A stretch of 64,000 nucleotides of DNA from VBDM01 sp964430565 (lineage in GTDB: Bacteria > Pseudomonadota > Gammaproteobacteria > Burkholderiales > SG8-39), in the NCBI GenBank assembly GCA_964430565.1, contig CAYSFD010000027.1:1-64000 (forward strand), read 5' to 3'. Positions 52,280-60,771 of the stretch are shown here, in pieces; the stretch's first letter is position 1; the number at the start of each line of letters is the position of its first letter. The notes under the pieces were generated by a model that saw only the letters and a program-made list of their open reading frames with translations, did no database searches and was not told the DNA's origin. Position numbers and translations under genes: made by a program.

Positions 52280-53388
52280 TTTTTGTGCCTCGGTTGAATG
52301 CGCTCGGTAAGCGCGTCCGACCAGCCTTCGCCCCGGGCAATCGCCAGACGAAGCGCGATGAAGTCGACCTCGCGGTCATCCTTGGTGCCTTCGTTAAAGG
52401 CACGGAAGCCGGCGCGCGCCTCGGTCATCATGTTGAGCGCGAGCCAGGCGCGGTGGTTCTCCTTGTTGCGGTTCCAGGCCTCGAGCTTGGGCTTGCGCAG
52501 CTCCTCGACCGTTTTGGTGGTGCAGTCGGGAAAGGTGAGCAGGAGCTTCGCGCAAATCTCCTCGACTTTGGCATCGAGCATGGCGAGATCTACCGAACCT
52601 TTGGCCATCAGCGCCTTGCCTTCCTTTACTGCATCGCCGGTCTTGAAATCGCCGAAGACGACGCGGCCGTATTCGTCGGAAAAGCGCTGAGTCTCTACCA
52701 GCGGATTGGCGACGAACCGGCCGTCCACTTTGAGTGCCGGCGCGATGTCCGCGAGCAAGCCCCAGTGATAGGCCTTGTGCGCCGAGAACGGCTCGCACAG
52801 CACGCACGCGACCATGGCCCGGTCCGCGCCGATCACGGGCGGCAGGAAATCGGTCGCGCCGCCGATCGGCGCCGAGCCGTGCTTGGGACCGGCCTGGCCG
52901 AAGCGCGCAAGATCCTGCGCGACCGAGAAGTCGCAAGCCATGCCCAGTTCCTGACCGCCCCCGATGCGCATGCCGTTGACGCGGCAGATCACCGGCTTGT
53001 CGCACGTCAGGATCGAAGAAACCATGTCGTTGAACAGGCGCATGTACTGGCGGTATTCCTGCGGACGGCCCGCGTAGTACTCCGCGTACTCCTTGGTGTT
53101 GCCGCCCGTGCAGAACGCCTTGTCGCCGACGCCGGTGAACACCGCGCAATTGACGTCGCGCGCATTCGAGGCGGCGCGAAAGGCCATGATTACGCCTTTC
53201 GCCATTTCGGTCGTGTAAGAGTTGTATTGCGTCGCGTTGTCGAGCCAGATCCAGGCGTTGTACAGGCCCGACACGGTCTTGCCGTCCGGAGTCTTCGCAG
53301 GGCGTTTCTCGTAGCGAATACCTTGGGAGACTTGGCCTTCGACGAGGTCGTGGTTCTTGAGGACGAACGGGGCGACAGGCGAATTCAT
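52276..53388 (-). CDS. oah: 6-Oxocyclohex-1-ene-1-carbonyl-CoA hydrolase (ring opening)
   Basis: 370 residues, longer than ordinary crotonases as expected for Oah/BzdY/BamA-type hydrolases. Diagnostic segments: LYNAWIWLDNATQYNSYTTEMAKGVI, FCTGGNTKEYAEYYAGRPQEYRQYM and QAGPKHGSAPIGGATDFLP. It hydrates and hydrolytically opens the ring to 3-hydroxypimeloyl-CoA. First gene of the bcr operon; GAGGTGA ribosome site. The dehydrogenase Had, which makes its substrate and is usually adjacent, is absent here. Confidence 0.93.
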   Translation of the reverse strand: MNSPVAPFVLKNHDLVEGQVSQGIRYEKRPAKTPDGKTVSGLYNAWIWLDNATQYNSYTTEMAKGVIMAFRAASNARDVNCAVFTGVGDKAFCTGGNTKEYAEYYAGRPQEYRQYMRLFNDMVSSILTCDKPVICRVNGMRIGGGQELGMACDFSVAQDLARFGQAGPKHGSAPIGGATDFLPPVIGADRAMVACVLCEPFSAHKAYHWGLLADIAPALKVDGRFVANPLVETQRFSDEYGRVVFGDFKTGDAVKEGKALMAKGSVDLAMLDAKVEEICAKLLLTFPDCTTKTVEELRKPKLEAWNRNKENHRAWLALNMMTEARAGFRAFNEGTKDDREVDFIALRLAIARGEGWSDALTERIQPRHKK

Positions 53389-53450
53389 GGTTCACCTCTG
53401 GATGTGCGCAGGCACCGGCACCACGCGGTACTTGACCTGTTCAGTTGCCT

Positions 53451-53463
53451 GTAATAGTATTAC
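53451..53463. promoter_or_regulatory. Perfect 13-bp palindrome overlapping the predicted bcr promoter
   Basis: GTAATAGTATTAC in the 207-bp gap between oah and korA. On the minus strand TACTAT within it is a plausible -10 with TTGTAG 16 bp upstream. A repressor bound here would block bcr transcription. No cognate regulator gene is adjacent. Confidence 0.5.
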
Positions 53464-53529
53464 GGTACCAATTTACTACAATAAAGTCAACCGTTAGATT
53501 TAGTGTGGACGTTTCCCAGGCAATGAACT

Positions 53530-53570
53530 TTGCGCCAGGTCAAATCCGGTGCCCTTTCCGACCCTAGACT
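53530..53570 (+). promoter_or_regulatory. Degenerate FNR-like box and -10 upstream of korA
   Basis: TTGCGCCAGGTCAA at 53530-53543 keeps the outer TTG/CAA of the FNR box but departs from TTGAT-N4-ATCAA at three positions; TAGACT at 53565-53570 follows at class II spacing, with a start near 53577 and only about 19 nt of leader. Weak on its own; listed because the geometry repeats that of the perfect boxes. Confidence 0.35.
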
Positions 53571-53595
53571 GGGCGGCGGGGCAGAAGGGGTTCAG

Positions 53596-55332
53596 ATGAT
53601 CGATAGACACGGCCGGAGTGCAGGAACACCCAGCGTCTCCCTGGCGCTGACAGGGAGCGGCGGCATGGGCGTCATGACGGCCGGAAACATTCTGCTCGAG
53701 GCCGCCGCGCAGGCCGGCTGGTACGGGCTCATGGTGCGTTCGAGCGGCCCCCAGATCCGCGGCGGGGAGGCCGCGGCGCTGATGCGCTTTTCCGCCCATC
53801 CGATCGAGTGCCTGGACGACCGTTTCGACGTGCTGATCGGCCTGGACTGGCAGAACATCCATCGCTTTGCCGACGAGATTCCTCTCGATTCGTCGAGCGT
53901 CGTGGTCGGCGACCCCGACCAGGGAAATACGCCGGAGATCTTCGCCAAGCACGGGCCACTCCAGGCTGGCGTCCCTTTCAAACAGATGGCCAAGGCCATC
54001 CCCGGCAGTTGGCCGAACATGATCATGCTCGGCGTTGCCGCCGCTTTCGTCGGCTTGCCGGCCGACGCGGTGAAATCTGTCGTGCGGAAATCGCACAGAG
54101 GTGAAGCACTCGCGGCAAGCCTTGCTGCAGTGGACGCGGGCCTTGCCGCTGCGCGAGCACTCCCTGCGATGCGACGAGTGCCACCTCCAAGGCGCGGAGA
54201 AGCACCGCGCTGGCTCATAAGCGGCAATGAGGCGGCGGCGTACGGCGCGTTGCTTGGCGGGGTTCGCTTCGTCGCCGCCTATCCGATCACGCCGGCGACG
54301 GAGATGCTGGAGTGGCTCGCGCCTGCACTTTCGGAGCTAGGCGGTGCACTGGTGCAGGCAGAGGACGAGCTTGCTTCAATCAACATGATTATCGGCGCCT
54401 CCTTCGGCGGCGTACCGGCGCTTACTGCGACGTCCGGGCCGGGGCTCGCACTCATGACCGAAGCTCTCGGCCTCGCGGTGGCCGCGGAAGTTCCGATCGT
54501 CGTGGTCGACGTGATGCGCGGCGGGCCTTCCACGGGCATTCCGGCAAAAAGCGAGCAGGCCGACATCAACATCGCTGTAAGCGGTTTGCACGGCGATGCT
54601 CCGCACGTGGTAGTCGCTCCCAACTCGGTTGCGGATTGCCTCACCGCCACGCAGTGGGCGGTGCATCTCGCCGAAACCATGCAGGTGCCCGCGATCGTGC
54701 TCTCCGATCAGTTTTTAGGCCAGGCACGCGCGGTGGTGGATCGGCCGGCGAACGTAAGTTTCCACACCGAGCGCAAGACGGCACCCGCGCGCGCGGATGC
54801 TTACAAGCGTTACGCCATCACAGAATCGGGTATTTCGCCGATGGCGATTCCGGGCACGCCGGGCGTGCCCTATACCGCCGAGGGCCTGGTGCACAACGAG
54901 CGTGGCGTTCCCTCGAGCCAGTCTCGCGATCACGCACTGCAGCTTGATAAACGCGAGCGCAAGCTTCGGCTGCACGACTATGGCGAGCGCTGGGCGGAGG
55001 TCGCGGGCGAGGGCGACATCGCGGTCGTGACTTTTGGCTCCTGCACCGGCCCCGTGCGCGAAGCGCTGGCGCGCGCCGAGGCGAATGGCGTCAAGGCACG
55101 GATGGTATCGATAAGGCTCCTCTCCCCGGTGCAGCCGGAGCGTCTCGCAAAGGCGCTGGAGGGTGTGAAGCGAGTGCTCGTGGTGGAGCAAAACCACAGC
55201 GGGCAGTTCCACCGCTATTTGCGCGCTGACTACGAGCTACCGGAATTCGTGCGGAGCTTGCGTCGTCCCGGGCCCCTGCCCATCCGCCCCGATGAGATCT
55301 ACCGGGAAGTCATCGAATGGAGCCGCGCATGA
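53596..55332 (+). CDS. korA: 2-Oxoglutarate:ferredoxin oxidoreductase, fused gamma-alpha subunit KorA
   Basis: 578 residues: gamma domain (about 15-195, LTGSGGMGVMTAGNILLEAAAQAG, SSGPQIRGGEAAA) joined to alpha domain (about 210-578, ISGNEAAAYGALLGGVRFVAAYPITPATEMLEW). The fused two-subunit layout is that of KorAB in Thauera, which oxidises 2-oxoglutarate to succinyl-CoA and reduces the ferredoxin used by benzoyl-CoA reductase. Divergent from the bcr operon. Succinyl-CoA formed would also feed the CoA-transferase pair. The ATG at 53596 is chosen over an upstream frame for family fit. Confidence 0.92.
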   Translation: MIDRHGRSAGTPSVSLALTGSGGMGVMTAGNILLEAAAQAGWYGLMVRSSGPQIRGGEAAALMRFSAHPIECLDDRFDVLIGLDWQNIHRFADEIPLDSSSVVVGDPDQGNTPEIFAKHGPLQAGVPFKQMAKAIPGSWPNMIMLGVAAAFVGLPADAVKSVVRKSHRGEALAASLAAVDAGLAAARALPAMRRVPPPRRGEAPRWLISGNEAAAYGALLGGVRFVAAYPITPATEMLEWLAPALSELGGALVQAEDELASINMIIGASFGGVPALTATSGPGLALMTEALGLAVAAEVPIVVVDVMRGGPSTGIPAKSEQADINIAVSGLHGDAPHVVVAPNSVADCLTATQWAVHLAETMQVPAIVLSDQFLGQARAVVDRPANVSFHTERKTAPARADAYKRYAITESGISPMAIPGTPGVPYTAEGLVHNERGVPSSQSRDHALQLDKRERKLRLHDYGERWAEVAGEGDIAVVTFGSCTGPVREALARAEANGVKARMVSIRLLSPVQPERLAKALEGVKRVLVVEQNHSGQFHRYLRADYELPEFVRSLRRPGPLPIRPDEIYREVIEWSRA

Positions 55333-56165
55333 TCACGGCGGTAGCCAGCGCCCCGGTCACCGCGCAGGCCTTCAAGTCCGATACCAAGCCGATCTGGTGT
55401 CCGGGCTGCGGCGATTATTCCGTGCTGTCATCAATAACCAAGGCGCTCGCCATGCTCGGACTACGCCCGGACGACGTCGCTGTCGTTTCCGGCATCGGCT
55501 GCTCCTCGCGCATTCCCGCTTACACCACCTGCTACGGCCTTCACGGCGTGCACGGGCGCGCACTCGCCGCAGCCACCGGTCTCAAGACTGCACGGCCCGA
55601 TCTCACCGTGCTGGTGGCAGGCGGGGACGGGGACGGCTACTCGATCGGCGGCAATCATTTTCTTCACGCCTGCCGCCGCAACGTCGACTTAACCTACGTA
55701 GTGATGGACAACCATGTATACGGAATGACCAAAGGGCAGCCCTCGCCGACCACCGAGCCCGACTGGGACTCGAAGCTCTCCCCCGGTGGCACGGGGCTGC
55801 GCACGTTTCATCCTCTGGTGATCGCGCTCGCCGCCGGAGCGAACTTCATCGCGCGCGCGTTCTCCGGTGATCCCAATGGCACCGCGGAGATCCTCGCGGA
55901 CGCGATCCGCACCCCAGGGTTTTCGTTCGTGGAAATCCTGAGCCCCTGTGTAACCTTCTGTCCGGAGCAGCGCGGATGGAAACAACAGGTGAGGCCGGCG
56001 CCGGTCGCGACGACCAACGACCCCGCACGGGCGGCACGACGCATTATTACCGACGACGGTTTCAACATCGGCGTGTTGTATAAGGGCAACCGCAAGCCCT
56101 ACCAATCGTCTCTCGGCAAGGCGACAAAGCGCCTGACGGACCTGGAAGCGGATTTTGCGATATGA
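55329..56165 (+). CDS. korB: 2-Oxoglutarate:ferredoxin oxidoreductase beta subunit KorB
   Basis: 278 residues. WCPGCGDYSVLSSITKAL and the thiamine diphosphate motif GGDGDGYSIGGNHF...VVMDN are diagnostic of the beta subunit; Cys in PGCG and later SPCVTFC contribute to the Fe-S site. ATGA overlap with korA. Works only with KorA. Confidence 0.93.
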   Translation: MITAVASAPVTAQAFKSDTKPIWCPGCGDYSVLSSITKALAMLGLRPDDVAVVSGIGCSSRIPAYTTCYGLHGVHGRALAAATGLKTARPDLTVLVAGGDGDGYSIGGNHFLHACRRNVDLTYVVMDNHVYGMTKGQPSPTTEPDWDSKLSPGGTGLRTFHPLVIALAAGANFIARAFSGDPNGTAEILADAIRTPGFSFVEILSPCVTFCPEQRGWKQQVRPAPVATTNDPARAARRIITDDGFNIGVLYKGNRKPYQSSLGKATKRLTDLEADFAI

Positions 56166-56764
56166 GCCCAGGTAAAGCGCCGAAAACGATTAGCCGGAAA
56201 AGGAGGGTAACCCGGACTCCGCGTACCCAGGACCGGAAGAAGCCGTTGGCCAAACCGAGCGTGGGCGATGAGGCGGATTTTCTGTCGCGTGCCTGGACAA
56301 TGGAGGTCGAGGCCGCTGAGCGTTACGCAATGCTCGCCGATGCCATGCATGAACACAATAACCTCGATGTGGCGGAACTGTTCCGCAAGCTCGCCCGCAT
56401 CGAACAATTACACGCGGACCGGCTTCTGGAAGAGAACCTGAGCATGCACCCGCCGGTGCTACCTACGGGAGGCGTTCGATGGGATGGTGGAGAGGGCCCA
56501 GAAACCGCGGATCCGGGCGAATTGCACTACCGAATGCAGCCCTACCACGCGCTGCAAATCGCCCTCACCAGTGAGAAGCGCGCGCAGAAGTTCTTTGCCG
56601 ATCTCGCGCGCAATGCCGCCCACGCGACGGTGCGCAAGGCGGCGCGAGAAATGGCGGAGGAGGAAGCCGAGCACGTGCGCTTGATCGAGGAGTGGCTCAA
56701 GCGAACGCCGGCGCCTGACAAGGACTGGGAGCACGATCCCGATCCACCTGCGCAATCCGATTGA
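56162..56764 (+). CDS. Rubrerythrin/ferritin-like di-iron protein without rubredoxin domain
   Basis: 200 residues; basic N-terminal tail (about 1-33), then a ferritin-like bundle with EVEAAERYAMLADAMHEHNN, ARIEQLHADRLLEEN and MAEEEAEHVRLIEEWL supplying di-iron ligands. No cysteines, so no rubredoxin domain. ATGA overlap with korB. Such proteins detoxify peroxide and are commonly beside kor/bcr genes; it may protect the oxygen-labile KorAB and BCR enzymes. Confidence 0.85.
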   Translation: MSPGKAPKTISRKRRVTRTPRTQDRKKPLAKPSVGDEADFLSRAWTMEVEAAERYAMLADAMHEHNNLDVAELFRKLARIEQLHADRLLEENLSMHPPVLPTGGVRWDGGEGPETADPGELHYRMQPYHALQIALTSEKRAQKFFADLARNAAHATVRKAAREMAEEEAEHVRLIEEWLKRTPAPDKDWEHDPDPPAQSD

Positions 56765-56773
56765 AGGAAGTCC

Positions 56774-57169
56774 GTGGAAATCCTGCTTCCGAAGGGCTGG
56801 GCAGCGCCGATTGGCTACTCGAACGGCGTCGCCGCAGGTTCCGGGCGCATCGTGTTCATTGCCGGCCAGGTGGGGTGGGACGAACAGCAGAAGTTTCGCT
56901 CTGAGGAAATCGTGCCGCAGTTCGAGCAGGCGCTCAAGAACGTTCTGGCGGTGCTCGCCGAAGCGGGCGGACGCCCCGAGCACATCTGCCGCATGACGGC
57001 GTACTGTTGCGACAAGCGGGGTTACTTGCAAGCGCGTCCGGAACTGGGAGCGATCTGGAAACGCCACATGGGACGCCACTACCCCGCGATGAGCCTGATT
57101 TTCGTGACTGACTTATTGGATAGTCCTGGAAAGATCGAGCTCGAGGCAACGGCGGTCTTGCCGCATTGA
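56774..57169 (+). CDS. RidA/YjgF-family protein lacking the canonical arginine
   Basis: 131 residues of the Rid fold (GRIVFIAGQVGWDE; FEQALKNVLAVLAEAGGRPEHICRMTAY). At the place of the catalytic arginine (PARS in E. coli RidA) it reads PAMSLIFV, so imine deaminase activity is unlikely. GTG start with GAAGGAAG ahead. Rid homologues of this type are frequent in aromatic CoA pathways, where they may hydrolyse enamine or ring-cleavage intermediates. Function not assignable. Confidence 0.85.
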   Translation: MEILLPKGWAAPIGYSNGVAAGSGRIVFIAGQVGWDEQQKFRSEEIVPQFEQALKNVLAVLAEAGGRPEHICRMTAYCCDKRGYLQARPELGAIWKRHMGRHYPAMSLIFVTDLLDSPGKIELEATAVLPH

Positions 57170-57242
57170 CGAAGAGCGGCAAGAGGCTGCCTTCGGCAAG
57201 GACATACCCGGCCACCAAGTAGTGCAGCCGCATCAAGAGGCG

Positions 57243-58742
57243 TCAGGCAGCCCGATCCAGTCGCCGGTACTGGATCGCTTCGGCGACTCGTGCCGCGCCG
57301 ATCGTCGCCTCTCCGGCGAGGTCCGCTATCGTACGCGCGAGCTTGAGCACTCGGTGGTAGGCGCGCGCCGAAAGATGAAGCTTAACGATCGCTTGTCTTA
57401 GCAGCGCATTCGCCTTGTCCTCGATCGCACAAAAGCGCTCGACTTCGCGCGGAAAGAGCCATGTGTTGGTCTTGCCCTGGCGCTCGAGCTGTCGCGCGCG
57501 GGCGCGCTCGACGCGCTCCCGGACCTGTACAGAACTCTCACCGCGACCCGCGTGCATCAGCTCGTCTTCACGCAGGGCGGGCACCTCGATCTGCACGTCG
57601 ATACGATCCAGGAGCGGTCCCGACAGCCTGTGCCTATAGCGGGCAACCTGATCGGGCGTGCAGCGGCACTTGCCGCTGAAATGTCCCAGGTACCCGCACG
57701 GACAGGGATTCATTGCGCCGATCAGCTGAAATCGCGCCGGATACTCGGCTTGGCGCGCGGCGCGGGAAATAGCGACGCGGCCGGATTCGAGCGGCTCGCG
57801 CAACGCTTCGAGTACTCGGCGGTCGAATTCGGGCAGCTCGTCCAGAAACAGCACGCCGTTATGCGCGAGCGATATTTCTCCCGGGCGCGGGTCGCTGCCT
57901 CCGCCGACCAGGGCGACGCTCGAGGCCGAGTGGTGCGGCGCGCGGAACGGACGCTGTTTCCAGTTTTCCGGGCGAAAGCCGCCCGACCCCAGCGAAGCAA
58001 GCGCCGCTGATTCGAGCGCTTCTTCATCGCTCAGCGGCGGCAGCAAGCCAGGAAAGCGCGCCGCCAGCATCGATTTCCCGGTTCCGGGCGGCCCGACCAT
58101 GAGAACGCTGTGGCCGCCGGCGGCGGCTACTTCGAGCGCGCGTTTGGCCTGCGCTTGGCCTTTCACATCCACAATGTCCGGGTAATCCGGCGGAACGACT
58201 ATCGGTTGCGCCGCCGGCCGCGGCAGCGGCTGTCGGCCGGCAAAGTGGGCACAGACTTCCAGAAGCGAGCCCGCCTGGTAGATGTTCGCTCCGCCGACTA
58301 GCGCTGCTTCGCCTGCGCTGGCGATAGGCAAGACAAAGGCGCGTCCCTCTTTGGCTGCACGCCAAGTCATTGCGAGCGCTCCGCGCACCGGACGCAGCTC
58401 GCCCGTGAGCGAGAGTTCTCCGGCGAACTCGTAGTTCGAGAAGCCGTTCACCTCGAGTTGGCGCGAGGCGGCGAGGATGCCGAGCGCGATCGGCAGATCG
58501 AATCGGCCGCTCTCCTTGGGCAACTCGGCAGGAGCGAGATTGACTGTGATGCGCCGCGCGGGAAATTCGAAGCGCGAGTTCACGAGCGCTGCGCGCACGC
58601 GGTCGCGACTCTCCTTCACTTCAGTGTCTGGAAGACCGACGATCGTGAATGAAGGCAGGCCGTTTCCCAGATGCACTTCGACGGTGACCTCGGGAGCATC
58701 GAACCCGGAAAGCGCACGGCTGTGGAGCACCGCGAGCGACAT
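57243..58742 (-). CDS. comM: YifB/ComM-family Mg chelatase-like AAA+ ATPase
   Basis: 499 residues: N-terminal Lon-protease-like domain (MSLAVLHSRALSGFDAPEVTVEVHLGNGLPSFTIVGLPD), AAA+ core with Walker A GPPGTGKS and Walker B VLFLDELPEF, and the C-terminal Mg-chelatase region (LDRIDVQIEVPAL, SARAYHRVLKLARTIADL). ComM is a hexameric helicase aiding branch migration during natural transformation. Housekeeping gene marking the end of the aromatic cluster. Confidence 0.93.
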   Translation of the reverse strand: MSLAVLHSRALSGFDAPEVTVEVHLGNGLPSFTIVGLPDTEVKESRDRVRAALVNSRFEFPARRITVNLAPAELPKESGRFDLPIALGILAASRQLEVNGFSNYEFAGELSLTGELRPVRGALAMTWRAAKEGRAFVLPIASAGEAALVGGANIYQAGSLLEVCAHFAGRQPLPRPAAQPIVVPPDYPDIVDVKGQAQAKRALEVAAAGGHSVLMVGPPGTGKSMLAARFPGLLPPLSDEEALESAALASLGSGGFRPENWKQRPFRAPHHSASSVALVGGGSDPRPGEISLAHNGVLFLDELPEFDRRVLEALREPLESGRVAISRAARQAEYPARFQLIGAMNPCPCGYLGHFSGKCRCTPDQVARYRHRLSGPLLDRIDVQIEVPALREDELMHAGRGESSVQVRERVERARARQLERQGKTNTWLFPREVERFCAIEDKANALLRQAIVKLHLSARAYHRVLKLARTIADLAGEATIGAARVAEAIQYRRLDRAA

Positions 58743-58748
58743 CGCGGC

Positions 58749-58991
58749 TTATTTCTGCCTGAGGCTCGCCTCGAGTTCGGCGACGCGCGCTTCCAGTGCG
58801 GAGAGTTTTTCGCGAGTGCGGGCCAAGACCTTGGCCTGAATATCGAGCTGCTCGCGAGTCGCCAGATCGAGCTTGACGAACGCTGCCGAAAGAAGAGCCC
58901 TTAGGTTCTTTTCAACGTCCTTGGCGGGACTGGTAGCGAGGAATTCGCTGATCTTCGCGTTCAGGTCTTCAAGTATCCGGCTTGCGGGCAT
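58749..58991 (-). CDS. ubiK: UbiK accessory factor (BMFP family) for aerobic ubiquinone biosynthesis
   Basis: 80 residues: helical N-terminus (ILEDLNAKISEFLATSP) and C-terminal coiled coil (REKLSALEARVAELEASLRQK), the BMFP/YqiC layout. UbiK assists the UbiJ-centred complex of O2-dependent ubiquinone hydroxylases. Six nucleotides upstream of comM. With UbiUVT elsewhere in the window, this indicates that the cell can make ubiquinone both with and without oxygen. ATG at 58991; an upstream in-frame ATG lacks a ribosome site. Confidence 0.88.
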   Translation of the reverse strand: MPASRILEDLNAKISEFLATSPAKDVEKNLRALLSAAFVKLDLATREQLDIQAKVLARTREKLSALEARVAELEASLRQK

Positions 58992-59056
58992 GGTACGTGC
59001 ACCTTGAATTGAGTCTAGCACGGGGGATTAACGCCGCTGACCGCACTCCGGCCGAC

Positions 59057-59073
59057 CGCACCTACGTAGTGCG
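59057..59073. promoter_or_regulatory. NtrC-like binding site upstream of the porin-glnK-amtB operon
   Basis: CGCACCTACGTAGTGCG matches the NtrC consensus GCAC-N(8-9)-GTGC arrangement, centred about 128 bp upstream of the predicted sigma54 start, a usual enhancer distance. Confidence 0.6.
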
Positions 59074-59165
59074 TTCTACTCCTGCGATGCTCCACGTCGG
59101 GGCAGCGCCGTCCCCGTTCCGGGGCTGCATGTCGTTCAACCTCTTGATCATAAGAGATAAAAAAT

Positions 59166-59182
59166 CTGGCACAGGCCGTGCT
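59166..59182 (+). promoter_or_regulatory. Sigma54 (-24/-12) promoter of the porin-glnK-amtB operon
   Basis: CTGGCACAGGCCGTGCT: GG at 59168-59169 and GC at 59180-59181 with exactly 10 bp between, TGGCAC being a perfect -24 element. Start expected near 59193, about 30 nt before the porin ATG. Fits nitrogen-limitation control of glnK-amtB. Confidence 0.75.
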
Positions 59183-59223
59183 GAAGCGAGTTCGTCTTAT
59201 TACCCAATGAAAGGTCTCAAGCA

Positions 59224-60387
59224 ATGAAAAAACTTCTCTTGGCTTCCGTAGTTTCCGCCCTTTTCGCCGCCCCGGCCACGGCGCTCGCCCAGGCGAAGCC
59301 GCCCGCTGTTCCCACTCTCGACAAAGTCCTCGAGGCTTCGGGGATCAGCGTGAGCGGCTACATCGACGCGGGGTACACGTACGCAAACAAAAACGTTGAA
59401 ACCGGGTTTTCGACCCGGGTGTTCGACTCACAAAACAACTCGTTCGCGTTGCATCAGCTCGGACTCACTATCGCCAAGCAGCCGAAAGAGGGTTTTGGAG
59501 GGCTGGTCAATTTCACCGTAGGTAAGGATGCCCAAGCAATCCATTCCTTTCCCGAGGTGAACACAGCAACACCACCTCTAAACTCGACATCCATGTTCGA
59601 CGTTACGCAGGCTTACGCGCAGTATGCAGGGGGCCCGCTGACCGTGATTGCCGGCAAGTACGCGACGATGCATGGAACCGAGGTAATCGCGAGTACGGGC
59701 AATGCCAACATTTCCCGCTCGATCCTGTTCGGCGCCGAGCCCTTCACCCACACCGGCGTGCGCGCGACTTGGGCCTTCAACGACCAGTACAGCCTCATGC
59801 TGGGCATCAACAACGGTTGGGACCAGCTGACTGACTCGAACAAGGGCAAGACTCTGGAGCTGGGCGGAACGCTCAACCCCATCAAGCCGCTGACGATCGT
59901 CCTCTCCGGTATGAGCGGCAAGGAAGTCTTCACTCCCGGTGGGGTCGCCGTGCCCGAAGGCACCCGTACAAGCGGGAACTTAGTCGCTTCTTACACGATC
60001 ATCGATCCTCTTTCCGTGGGCTTGGAATACCTGAATGTGAGTCAGGACAATACTGTCGGCGGCAATTCGAAGGGAAAGTACAGCGGCCTGGCGGCCTACG
60101 TCACCTACGCGTTTATTCCGAAGCTAAAAGGTACGGTGAGGCTCGAGACGTTCACGGACAACGACGGCCTGCGTTTCGGTCTTCCCGCCGACCCGGCAAA
60201 TCCGAGTGCAACCGCGAAGAAGTTCACGGAAGGGACCGTGACCGTGGCCTATCTGCCAAGCGACGCCTTCGAGCTGCGCGCGGAAGTCCGCAGCGATCAA
60301 GCGGACAACCCGGCGTTCGTCGATTCCAAGGGCTCCTTCAGCAAGACGCTCATGACCATGGCACTGCAGGGTCTCTACAAGTTTTGA
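59224..60387 (+). CDS. Outer-membrane beta-barrel porin (OmpL-like/BBP2 type)
   Basis: 387 residues: signal peptide (MKKLLLASVVSALFAAPATALAQ), then alternating amphipathic strands and a terminal aromatic residue (GLYKF), the beta-barrel assembly signal. SVSGYIDAGYTYANKNVETG and LHQLGLTIAKQP are typical of this putative porin family. Located under a sigma54 promoter and before glnK-amtB, it probably admits ammonium or another nitrogen source across the outer membrane under nitrogen limitation. Substrate inferred. Confidence 0.87.
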   Translation: MKKLLLASVVSALFAAPATALAQAKPPAVPTLDKVLEASGISVSGYIDAGYTYANKNVETGFSTRVFDSQNNSFALHQLGLTIAKQPKEGFGGLVNFTVGKDAQAIHSFPEVNTATPPLNSTSMFDVTQAYAQYAGGPLTVIAGKYATMHGTEVIASTGNANISRSILFGAEPFTHTGVRATWAFNDQYSLMLGINNGWDQLTDSNKGKTLELGGTLNPIKPLTIVLSGMSGKEVFTPGGVAVPEGTRTSGNLVASYTIIDPLSVGLEYLNVSQDNTVGGNSKGKYSGLAAYVTYAFIPKLKGTVRLETFTDNDGLRFGLPADPANPSATAKKFTEGTVTVAYLPSDAFELRAEVRSDQADNPAFVDSKGSFSKTLMTMALQGLYKF

Positions 60388-60420
60388 TGCTCAAGCCACT
60401 TCCTCAACCTAGGAGTACAC

Positions 60421-60759
60421 ATGAAACTCGTTACCGCAATCATCAAGCCGTTCAAGCTTGACGAAGTGCGGGAAGCCCTGTCCGCCATCGGCGTTCAGGG
60501 CATCACCGTCACTGAAGTCAAGGGTTTTGGCAGGCAGAAAGGCCACACCGAGTTGTACCGCGGCGCGGAATACGTGGTCGATTTCCTGCCGAAAGTGAAG
60601 ATCGAGGCCGCGATCAAGGACGAATTGCTCGATCAGGCGATCGAAGCTATCGAAAAATCGGCCAACACGGGAAAGATCGGGGACGGCAAGATTTTCGTCT
60701 TCGATCTAAAGCAAGTAATCCGCATCCGCACCGGCGAGACCGGGGCGGAAGCGCTCTGA
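60421..60759 (+). CDS. glnK: PII signal protein GlnK
   Basis: 112 residues, standard PII length. T-loop RGAEYVVDFLPKVK with uridylylation tyrosine Y51 and the C-terminal GKIGDGKIFVFDLKQVIRIRTGETG signature. AGGAG ribosome site. Blocks AmtB when nitrogen is plentiful and relays ATP/2-oxoglutarate status. Located 12 nt upstream of amtB, the usual pair. Confidence 0.96.
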   Translation: MKLVTAIIKPFKLDEVREALSAIGVQGITVTEVKGFGRQKGHTELYRGAEYVVDFLPKVKIEAAIKDELLDQAIEAIEKSANTGKIGDGKIFVFDLKQVIRIRTGETGAEAL

Positions 60760-60771
60760 GGGAGAACCACG

